Assembly (NCBI RefSeq): GCF_029227915.1
Contig: NC_079888.1
Span: 124,001 to 188,000, forward strand
Length of the DNA stretch: 64,000 bases
Origin: Hydractinia symbiolongicarpus
Taxonomy: Eukaryota > Cnidaria > Hydrozoa > Anthoathecata > Hydractiniidae
Reading direction: 5' to 3'
The notes beneath the pieces were generated by a model that ran no database searches, was not told the DNA's origin, and saw only the letters and a program-made list of their open reading frames with translations. The position numbers and the translations under genes are program-made. Each line of letters starts with the position of its first letter. Position 1 is the stretch's first letter. Positions 51,265 to 61,577 of the stretch are shown piece by piece.

Positions 51265-52381
51265 GCTCATTTATCACATTTATAAGATCACAGTTCAAAA
51301 TCAGTCCAATTAAGTCCCACAGTCAATCGTTTCACTTTTAAAAGCGATACAACTTAGTAATATCGGAAAAAATCGCTAAATACATGTTGGTTCGAATAAG
51401 TGAAGCAACCGTTGTAAGTCAAACGGATTGACACCGTTAGAAAGTCAATGAAAGGTAGTTTTTAAAACTGTCTCTATTTCTTCAGCGTGAACTAACGGAT
51501 AGGATTGGTCCCACAGTAAAAAATGACTTATTTATCGAAATTTTTAAATAAAGCGCTACCACAGGGTCCAGTGTAATCGCTGAGTTCCGGCAATCATGTC
51601 AAATTAAAAAGAATGTTATTTCTTGGAGTTCAATTGGCTCATTTATCACATTTATAAGGTCACAGTCCAGAAAGAGATCAATTAATTCCACAGTCAATCG
51701 GTTCACCGTTAAAAGCGATACAACTTAGTAATATCGGAACAAAATCACTAAATACATGTTGGTACGAATATGTGACGCAGCCGTTGTAAGTCAAACGGAT
51801 TGACACCGTTAGAAAGTCAATGAAATGCAGTTTTTGAAACTGTCTCTATTTCTTCAGCGTGAAAAAACGGATAGGATTGGTCCCACAGTAAAAAATGACT
51901 TATTAATCTTAATTTTTAAATGAAACACTACCAAACCGCCCAGTGTAATCGCTGAGTTTCATTAATCCTGTCAAATTAAGAAGAATGTCATTCCTTGGAG
52001 TCCAATTGGCTCATTTATCACATTTACCAGGTCACAGTCCAGAATCATTTCAACTAAGTCCCACAGTCAATCGGTTCACCGTTAAAAGCGATACAACTTA
52101 GTAATATCGGAACAAAATCACTAAATACATGTTGGTACGAATATGTGACGCAACCGTTGTAACTCAAACGGTTTGACACCGCTAAAAAGACAATGAAATG
52201 TAGTTTTTGAAACTGTCTCTATTTCTTCAGCGTGAACTAACGGATAGGATTGGTCCCACAGTCTAAAGTGACTTATTTATCGAAATTTTTAAATGAAGCG
52301 TTACCACAGGGTCCAGTGTAATCGCTGAGTTCCGGCAATCATGTCAAATTAAGAAGATTGTAATTCCTTGGAGTCCAATTG
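51265..52381 (+). repeat. Trimeric HOR in the diverged zone, copy 1 (1117 bp)
   Basis: It begins with a monomer carrying agttcaaaatcag and cgaataagtgaagc. It includes an aattaattccacagtc unit and a unit with tttaccagg and ggtttgacaccgc. These same variants return 1117 bp downstream. Private here are gaaaaaacgg near 51862 and gtctaaagtg near 52262 (the latter shared with copy 2). Confidence 0.88.
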
Positions 52382-53498
52382 GCTCATTTATCACATTTAT
52401 AAGATCACAGTTCAAAATCAGTCTAATTAAGTCCCACAGTCAATCGTTTCACTTTTAAAAGCGATACAACTTAGTAATATCGGAAAAAATCGCTAAATAC
52501 ATGTTGGTTCGAATAAGTGAAGCAACCGTTGTAAGTCAAACGGATTGACACCGTTAGAAAGTCAATGAAAGGTAGTTTTTAAAACTGTCTCTATTTCTTC
52601 AGCGTGAACTAACGGATAGGATTGGTCCCACAGTAAAAAATGACTTATTTATCGAAATTTTTAAATAAAGCGCTACCACAGGGTCCAGTGTAATCGCTGA
52701 GTTCCGGCAATCATGTCAAATTAAAAAGAATGTTATTTCTTGGAGTTCAATTGGCTCATTTATCACATTTATAAGGTCACAGTCCAGAAACAGATCAATT
52801 AATTCCACAGTCAATCGTTTCACTTTTAAAAGCGATACAACTTAGTAATATCGGAACAAAATCACTAAATACATGTTGGTACGAATATGTGACGCAACCG
52901 TTGTAAATCAAACGGATTGACATCGTTAAAAAGACAATGAAATGTAGTTTTTGAAACTGTCTCTATTTCTTCAGCGTGAACTAACGGCTATGATTGGTCC
53001 CACAGTCAAAAATGACTTATTAATCTTAATTTTTAAATGAAGCTCTACCACACCGCCCAGTGTAATCGCTGAGTTTCATTAATCCTGTCAAATTAAGAAG
53101 AATGTCATACCTTGGAGTCCAATTGGCTCATTTATCACATTTACCAGGTCACAGTCCAGAATCATTTCAACTAAGTCCCACAGTCAATCGGTTCACCGTT
53201 AAAAGCGATACAACTTAGTAATATCGGAACAAAATCACTAAATACATGTTGGTACGAATATGTGACGCAACCGTTGTAACTCAAACGGTTTGACACCGCT
53301 AAAAAGACAATGAAATGTAGTTTTTGAAACTGTCTCTATTTCTTCAGCGTGAACTAACGGATAGGATTGTTCCCACAGTCTAAAGTGACTTATTTATCGA
53401 AATTTTTAAATGAAACGTTACCACAGGGTCCAGTGTAATCGCTGAGTTCCGGCAATCATGTCAAATTAAGAAGATTGTCATTCCTTGGAGTCCAATTG
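52382..53498 (+). repeat. Trimeric HOR in the diverged zone, copy 2 (1117 bp)
   Basis: It matches the previous trimer in order and in private variants (agttcaaaatcag, cgaataagtgaag, tttaccagg, ggtttgacaccgc, gtctaaagtg). Single-base differences are clearly more frequent than between copies in the 30-50 kb region. Confidence 0.88.
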
Positions 53499-55735
53499 CC
53501 TCATTTATCACATTTATAAGATCACAGTCCAAAATCAGGCCAATTAAGTCCCACAGTCAATCGTTTCACTTTTAAAAGCGATACAACTTAGTAATATCGG
53601 ATCAAAATCACTAAATACATGTTGGTACAAATTGTTGACGCAACCGTTGTAACTCAAACAGATTGACACCGTTACAAAGACAATGAAATGTAGTTTTTGA
53701 AACTGTCTCTATTTCTTCAGCGTGAACTAACGTCTAGGATTGGTCCCACAGTAAAAAATGACTTATTTATCGAAATTTTTAAGTGAAAGACTACCACACC
53801 GCCCAGTGTAACCGCTGAGATCCAGCAATTATGTCGAGTTAAAAAGAATGTTATTTTTTGGAGTTCAATTGGCTCATTCATCACATTTATAAGGTCACAG
53901 TCCAAAATCAGGCCAATTAAGTCCCACAGTCAATCGTTTCACTTTTAAAAGCGATACAACTTAGTAATATCGGAACAAAATCACTAAATACATGTTGGTG
54001 CAAATTGTTGACGCAACCGTTGTAACTCAAACAGATTGCCACCGTTAAAAAGACAATGAAATGTAGTTTTTGAAACTGTCTCTATTTCTTCAGCGTGAAG
54101 TAACGGCTAGGATTGGTCCCACAGTAAAAAATGACTTATTAATCTTAATTTTTAAGTGAAGGACTACCACACCGCCCAGTGTAACCGCTGAGTTCCAGCA
54201 ATCATGTCAAATTAAGAAGATTGTCATTCCTTGGAGTACAATTGGCTCATTTATTACATTTATCAGGTTACAGTCCAGAATCAGTTCAATGAAGTCCCAC
54301 AGTCAGTCGTTTAAGTTTTAAAGGCAATACAACTTAGTAATATCGGAACAAAATCACTAAATACATGTTGGTACGAATATGTGACGCAATGTTGTAACTC
54401 AAACAGATTGACACCGTTAAAAAGACAATGAAATGTAGTTTTTGAAATTGTCTCTATTTCTTCAGCGTGAACTAACGGATAGGATTGGTCCAACAGTAAA
54501 AAATGACTTATTTATCGAAATTTTTAAATAAAGCGCTACCACAGCGCCCAGTGTAATCAATGAGTTCCGGCAATCATGTCGAGTTGAAAAGAATGTTATT
54601 TCTTGGAGTCCAATTGGCTCATTTATCACATTTATAAGGTCACAGTCCAGAAACAGTTTAATTAAGTCCCACAGTCAATCGTTTCACTTTTAAAAGCGAT
54701 ACAACTTAGTAATATCGGAACAAAATCACTAAATACATGTTGGTACAAATTGTTGACGCAACCGTTGTAACTCAAACGGATTGACACCGTTAGAAGGTCA
54801 ATGAAATGTAGTTTTTGAAACTGTCTCCATTTCTTCAGCGCGAACTAACGGCTAGGGTTGGTCCCACAGTAAAAAATGACTTATTAATCTTAATTTTTAA
54901 ATGAAGCACTACCACACCGCCCAGTGTAATCTCTGAGTTTCCTTAATCCTGTCAGATGAAGAAAAATGTCATTCCTTGGAGTCCAATTGGCTCATTTATC
55001 ACATTGATCAGGTCACAATCCAGAATCAGTTGAACTAAGTCCCACAGTTAATTGGTTCACCGTTAAAAGCGATACAACTTAGTAATATCGGAACAAAATC
55101 ACTAAATACATGTTGGTACGAACATGTGACGCAACCGTTGTAACTCAAACGGATTGACACCGTTAAAAAGACAATGAAATGTAGTTTTTGAAACTGTCTC
55201 TATTTCTTCAGCGTGAACTAACGGATAGGATTGGTCCCACAGTAAAAAATGACTTATTTATCGAAATTTTTAAATGAATCGCTACCACAGGGTCCAGTGT
55301 AATCGCTTAGTTCCGGCAATTATGTCGAGTTAAAAAGAATGTTATTTCTTGGAGTTCAATTGGCTCATTTATCACATTTATCAGGTCACAGTCCAGAATC
55401 ATTTCAACTAAGTCCCACAGTCAATCGGTTCACTGTTAAAAGCGATACAACTTAGTAATATCGGAACAAAATCACTAAATATATGTTGGTACGAATATGT
55501 GACGCAACCGTTGTAACTCAAACGCATTGACACCGTTACAAAGACAATGAAATGTAGTTTTTGAAACTGTCTCTATTTCTTCAGCGTGAATTATCGGATA
55601 GGATTGGTCCCACAGTAAAAAATGACTTATTTATCTAAAGTTTTAAATGAAGCGCTACCGCAGGGTCCAGTGTAATCGCTGAGTTCCATCAATCTTGTCA
55701 AATTAAGAAGAATGTCATTCCTTGGAGTCCAATTG
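53499..55735 (+). repeat. Diverged monomers, no clear HOR
   Basis: About six monomers with many private variants, for example aaattgttgacgc (near 53630, 54003 and 54750), aatcaggccaatt (two copies), gtcagtcgttta and gtcagatgaag. All standard landmarks are still present in order. No gene or foreign insertion is visible. Confidence 0.87.
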
Positions 55736-56853
55736 GCTCATTTATCACATTTATAAGATCACAGTCCAAAATCAGTCCAATTAAGTCCCACAGTAAATCG
55801 TTTCACTTTTAAAAGCGATACAACTTAGTAATATCGGAACAAAATCACTAAATACATGTTGGTACGAATATGTGACGCAACAGTTGTAACTCAAACGGAT
55901 TGACACCGTTAAAAAGACAATGAAATGTAGTTTTTGAAACTGTCTCTGTTTAGTCAGCGCGAACTAACGGCTAGGATTGGTCCCACAGTAAAAAATGACT
56001 TATTTAGCGAAATTTTTAAATGAAGCGCTACCACATGGTCCCATGTAATCGCTGAGTTCCGGCAATCATGTCATGTTGAAAAGAATGTTATTTCTCGGAG
56101 TTCAATTGGCTCATTTATCACATTTATAAGGTCACAGTCCAGAAACAGTTCAATTAATTCCCACAGTCAATCGTTTCACTTTTAAAAGCGATACAACTTA
56201 GTAATATCGGAACAAAATCAATACACACATGTTGGTACGAATATGTAACGCAACCGTTGTAACTCAAACGGATTGCCACCGTTAAAAAGACAATGAAATG
56301 TAGTTTTTGAAAATGTCTCTATTTTTGTAGCTTGAACTAATGGCTAGGATTGGTCCCGCAGTAAAAAATGACTTATTAATCTTAATTTTTAAATGAAGCA
56401 CTACGACACCGCCCAGTGTAATCGCTGAGTTTCATTAATCCTGTCAAATTAAAAAGAATGTCATTCCCTGGAGTCCAATTGGCTCATTTATCACATTTAT
56501 CAGGTCACAGTCCAGAATCATTTCAACTAAGTCCCACAGTCAATCGGTTCACCGTTAAAAGCGATACAACTTAGTAATATCGGAACAAAATCACTAAATA
56601 CATGTTGGTACGAATATGTGACGCAACTGTTCAACTCAAACGGATTGCCACCCTTAAAAGGACAATGAAATGTAGTTTTTGAAACTGTCTCTATTTCTTC
56701 AGCGTGAACTAACGGATAGGATTGGTCCCACAGTAAAACATGACTTATTTATCGAAATTTTTAAATAAAGCGCTACCACAGGTTCCAGTGTAATCGCTGA
56801 GTTCCGGCAATCATGTCAAATTAAGAAGATTGTCATTCCTTGGAGTCCAATTG
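55736..56853 (+). repeat. Three-monomer HOR of the distal zone, copy 1
   Basis: Marked by a monomer with ctctgtttagtcagcgcg (near 55945), followed by one with tcatgttgaaaagaatg and one with tttttgtagcttgaac. Equivalent marks lie near 57436 and 58555, at spacings of 1491 and 1119 bp (4 and 3 monomers). Confidence 0.86.
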
Positions 56854-57972
56854 GCTCATTTATCACATTTATAAGATCACAGTCCAAAATCAGTCCAATT
56901 AAGTCCCACAGTCAATCGTTTCACTTTTAAAAGCGATACAACTTAGTAATATCGGAACAAAATCACTAAATACATGTTGGTACGAATATGTGACGCAACC
57001 GTTGTAACTCAAACGGATTGACACCGTTAAAAAGACAATGAAATGTAGTTTTTGAAACTGTCTCTATTTCTTCAGCGTGAACTAACGGCTATGATTGGTC
57101 CCACAGTAAAAAATGACTTATTAATCTTAATTTTTGAATAAAGCACTACCACACCGCCCAGTGTAATCGCTGAGTTTCATTAATCCTGTCAAATTAAGAA
57201 GAATGTCATTCCTTGGAGTCCAATTGGCTCATTTATCACATTTATCAGGTCACAGTCCAGAATCATTTCAACTAAGTCCCACAGTCAAACGGTTCACCGT
57301 TAAGAGCGATACAACTTAGTAATATCGGAACAAAATCACTAAATACATGTTGGTACGAATATGTGACGCAACCGTTGTAACTCAAACGGATTGACACCGT
57401 TAAAAAGACAATGAAATGTAGTTTTTGAAACTGTCTCTGTTTAGTCAGCGCGAACTAACGGCTAGGATTGGTCCCACAGTAAAAAATGACTTATTTAGCG
57501 AAATTTTTAAATGAAGCGCTACCACATGGTCCAATGTAATCGCTGAGTTCCGGCAATCATGTCATGTTGAAAAGAATGTTATTTCTCGGAGTTCAATTGG
57601 CTCATTTATCACATTTATAAGGTCACAGTCCAGAAACAGTTCAATTAATTCCCACAGTCAATTGTTTCACTTTTAAAAGCGATACAACTTAGTAATATCG
57701 GAACAAAATCAATACACACATGTTGGTACGAATATGTAACGCAATCGTTGTAACTCAAACGGATTGCCACCGTTAAAAAGACAATGAAATGTAGTTTTTT
57801 AAAATGTCTCTATATTTTTAGCTTGAACTAACGGCTAGGATTGGTCCCGCAGTAAAAATTGACTTATTTATCGAACTTTTTAAATAAAGCGCTACCACAG
57901 GTTCCAGTGTAATCGCTGAGTTCCGGCAATCATGTCAAATTAAGAAGATTGTCATTCCTTGGAGTCCAATTG
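56854..57972 (+). repeat. Three-monomer HOR of the distal zone, copy 2
   Basis: It begins with agtccaaaatcagtcc and carries ggctatgattgg, tttttgaataaagc, gtcaaacggttcac, ctctgtttagtcag and tatatttttagcttg. The last of its monomers changes back midway to the type that opens the unit (gaactttttaaataaagc), consistent with an exchange that removed one monomer relative to the next copy. Confidence 0.86.
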
Positions 57973-59463
57973 GCTCATTTATCACATTTATAAGATCACA
58001 GTCCAAAATCAGTCCAATTAAGTCCCACAGTCAATCGTTTCACTTTTAAAAGCGATACAACTTAGTAATATCGGAACAAAATCACTAAATACATGTTGGT
58101 ACGAATATGTGACGCAACCGTTGTAACTCAAACGGATTGACACCGTTAAAAAGACAATGAAATGTAGTTTTTGAAACTGTCTCTATTTCTTCAGCGTGAA
58201 CTAACGGCTATGATTGGTCCCACAGTAAAAAATGACTTATTAATCTTAATTTTTGAATAAAGCACTACCACACCGCCCAGTGTAATCGCTGAGTTTCATT
58301 AATCCTGTCAAATTAAGAAGAATGTCATTCCTTGGAGTCCAATTGGCTCATTTATCACATTTATCAGGTCACAGTCCAGAATCATTTCAACTAAGTCCCA
58401 CAGTCAAACGGTTCACCGTTAAAAGCGATACAACTTAGTAATATCGGAACAAAATCACTAAATACATGTTGGTACGAATATGTGACGCAACCGTTGTAAC
58501 TCAAACGGATTGACACCGTTAAAAAGACAATGAAATGTAGTTTTTGAAACTGTCTCTGTTTAGTCAGCGCGAACTAACGGCTAGGATTGGTCCCACAGTA
58601 AAAAATGACTTATTTAGCGAAATTTTTAAATGAAGCGCTACCACATGGTCCAATGTAATCGCTGAGTTCCGGCAATCATGTCATGTTGAAAAGAATGTTA
58701 TTTCTCGGAGTTCAATTGGCTCATTTATCACATTTATAAGGTCACAGTCCAGAAACAGTTCAATTAATTCCCACAGTCAATCGTTTCACTTTTAAAAGCG
58801 ATACAACTTAGTAATATCGGAACAAAATCAATACACACATGTTGGTACGAATATGTAACGCAACCGTTGTAACTCAAACGGATAGCCACCGTCAAAAAGA
58901 CAATGAAATGTAGTTTTTGAAAATGTCTCTATATTTTTAGCTTGAACTAACGGCTAGGATTGGTCCCGCAGTTAAAAATGACTTATTAATCTTAATTTTT
59001 AAATGAAGCACTACCACACCGCCCAGTGTAATCGCTGAGTTTCATTAATCCTGTCAAATTAAGAAGAATGTCATTCCCTGGAGTCCAATTGGCTCATTTA
59101 TCACATTTATCAGGTCACAGTCCAGAATCATTTCAACTAAGTCTCACAGTCAATCGGTTCACCGTTAAAAGCGATGCAACTTAGTAATATCGGAACAAAA
59201 TCACTAAATACATGTTGGTACGAATATGTGACGCAACTGTTTAACTCAAACGGATTGCCACCCTTAAAAAACCAATGAAATGTAGTTTTTGAAACTGTCT
59301 CTATTTCTTCAGCGTGAACTAACGGATAAGATTGGTCCCACAGTAAAAAATGACTTATTTATCGAAATTTTTAAATAAAGCGCTACCACAGGTTCCAGTG
59401 TAATCGCTGAGTTCCGGCAATCATGTCAAATTAAGAAGATTGTCATTCCTTGGAGTCCAATTG
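57973..59463 (+). repeat. Four-monomer HOR of the distal zone, copy 3
   Basis: It follows the same order as 56854-57972 but keeps a fourth monomer with gaatgtcattccctgg, tctcacagtc and actgtttaactc. That monomer also occurs near 56455-56640. The total is 1491 bp. Confidence 0.87.
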
Positions 59464-61327
59464 GCTCATTTATCACATTTATAAGATCACAGTCCAAAAT
59501 CAGTCCAATTAAGTCCCACAGTCAATCGTTTCACTTTTAAAAGCGATACAACTTAGTAATATCGGAACAAAATCACTAAATACATGTTGGTACGAATATG
59601 TGACGCAACCGTTGTAACTCAAACGGATTGACACCGTTAAAAAGACAATGAAATGTAGTTTTTGAAACTGTCTCTATTTCTTCAGCGTGAACTAACGGCT
59701 ATGATTGGTCCCACATTAAAAAATGACTTATTAATCTTAATTTTTGAATGAAGCACTACCACACCGCCCAGTGTAATCGCTGAGTTTCATTAATCCTGTC
59801 AAATTAAGAAGAATGTCATTCCTTGGAGTCCAATTAGCTCATTTATCACATTTATCAGGTCACAGTCCACAATCATTTCCACTAAGTCCCACAGTCAAAC
59901 GGTTCACCGTTAAAAGCGATACAACTTAGTAATATCGGAACAAAATCACTAAATACATGTTGGTACGAATATGTTACGCAACCGTTGTAACTCAAACGGA
60001 TTGACACCGCTAAAAAGACAATGAAATGTAGTTTTTGAAACTGTCTCTATTTCTTCAGCGTGATCTAAGGGCTAGGATTGGTCCCACAGTAAAAAATGAC
60101 TTATTTATCGAAATTTTTAAATGAAGCGCTACCACAGGGACCAGTGTAATCGCTGAGTTCCGGCAATCATGTCAAATTAAGAAGATTGTCATTCCTTGGA
60201 GTCCAATTGGCTCATTTATCACATTTATAAGATCACAGTCCAGAAACAGTTCAATTAATTCCCACAGTCAATCGTTTCACTTTTAAAAGCGATACAACTT
60301 AGTATTATCGGAAAAAAATCAATACACACATGTTGGTACGAATATGTGACGCAACAGTTGTAACTCAAACGGATTGACACCGTTAGAAAGTCAATGAAAT
60401 GTAGTTTTTGAAACTGTCTCTATTTCTTCAGCGTGAAAAAACGGCTAGGATTGGTCCCACAGTAAAAAATGACTTATTTATCTTAATTTTTAAATAAAAC
60501 GCTACAACAGCGCCCAGTGTAATCGCTGAGTTCCAGCAATCATGTCAAATTAAGAAGAATGTCATTCCTTATAGTCCAATTGGCTCATTTATCACATTTA
60601 TCAGGTTACAGTCCAGAATCAGTTCAATTAAGTCCCACAGTCAGTCGTTTAACTTTTAAAAGCAATACAACTTAGTAATAGCCGAAGAAAATCACTAAAT
60701 ACATGTTGGTACGAATATGTGACGCAACCGTTGTAACTCAAACGGATTGACACCGTTAGAAGGTCAACGAAATGTAGTTTTTGAAACTGTCTCCATTTCT
60801 TCAGCGTGAACTAACGGCTAGGATTGGTCCCACAGTAAAAAATGACTTATTTATCGAAATTTTTAAATGAAACGCTACCACTGGGTCCAGGGTAATCGCT
60901 GAGTTCCGGCAATCATGTCAAATTAAGAAGATTGTCATTCCTTGGGGTCCAATTGGCTCATTTATCACCTTTATCAGGTCACAGTCCAAAATCAGTCCAA
61001 TTAAGTCCCACAGTCAATCGTTTCACTTTTAAATGTGATACAACTTAGTAATATTGGAAAAAATCGCTAAATACATGTTGGTTTGAATATGTGAAGCAAC
61101 CGTTGTAAGTCAAACGGATTAGCACCGTTAGAAAATGATTGAAAGGTAGTTTTTAAAACTGTCTCTATTTCTTCAGCGTGAACTAATGGATAGGATTGGT
61201 CCCACAGTAAAAAATGACTTATTTATCGAAATTTTTAAATAAAGCGCTACCACAGAGTCCAGTGTAATCGCTGAGTTCCGGCAATCATGTCAAGTTAAAA
61301 AGAATGTTATTTCTTGGAGTTCAATTG
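59464..61327 (+). repeat. Last five forward monomers before the orientation switch
   Basis: The unit beginning at 59464 repeats 57973 and then diverges. The following monomers carry variants that reappear in reverse complement on the other side of the junction: cagggaccagtg near 60136, cggaaaaaaatcaatac near 60308, gttagaaggtc near 60750, ccagggtaatcgc near 60887 and a gattgaaaggtag word near 61137. Confidence 0.88.
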
Positions 61328-61577
61328 GCTCATTTATCACATTTATAAGGTCACAGTCCAGAAACAGTTCAATTAATTCCACAGTCAATCGTTTCACTTT
61401 TAAAAGCGATACAACTTAGTTATATCGGAACAAAATCATTAAATACATGTTCCGATATAACTAAGTTGTATCGCTTTTAAAAGTGAAACGATTGACTGTG
61501 GAATTAATTGAACTGTTTCTGGACTGTGACCTTATAAATGTGATAAATGAGCCAATTGAACTCCAAGAAATAACATT
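61303..61577. repeat. Fold-back palindrome at the orientation switch
   Basis: Positions 61303-61432 and 61448-61577 are perfect inverted repeats of 130 bp each. A 15-base central spacer (61433-61447) separates them, and the centre is at 61440. The first mismatch is at 61302/61578. Both arms share private variants rare or absent in most of the array: cttagttatatcgg in place of cttagtaatatcgg, and ttaattccacag with one c fewer. At the join, the forward word acatgttgg and the reverse-arm word ttttgttccg share tgtt (61448-61451). This is a four-base microhomology. Confidence 0.95.

Larger units (their letters stand above)
1..61440 (+). repeat. Satellite DNA array, forward orientation, ~372 bp monomer, about 165 copies
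   Basis: The anchor gctcattta (and single-base variants) recurs every 371-373 bp, for example at 1, 372, 744, 1117, 1488, 1859, 2231 and 2604, and is still in register at 61328. That distance divides into 165 steps averaging 372 bp once a single 51 bp deletion is allowed for. Every monomer carries the same landmarks in the same order: tcccacagtcaatcg, caaacggattg, gtctctatttcttcagc, ggtcccacagtaaaaaatg and gtgtaatcgctgag. No non-satellite sequence interrupts them. Known biology: such arrays form centromeric or heterochromatic DNA in eukaryotes. Chromosomal location and species are not visible in the sequence. The strand given is only my reference orientation. Confidence 0.98.

Noticed and set aside
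61303-61577. Rho-independent terminator or functional RNA hairpin
   Set aside because: The 130 bp arms are simply two satellite copies in opposite orientation; there is no terminator-like stem with a T tract and no gene upstream.
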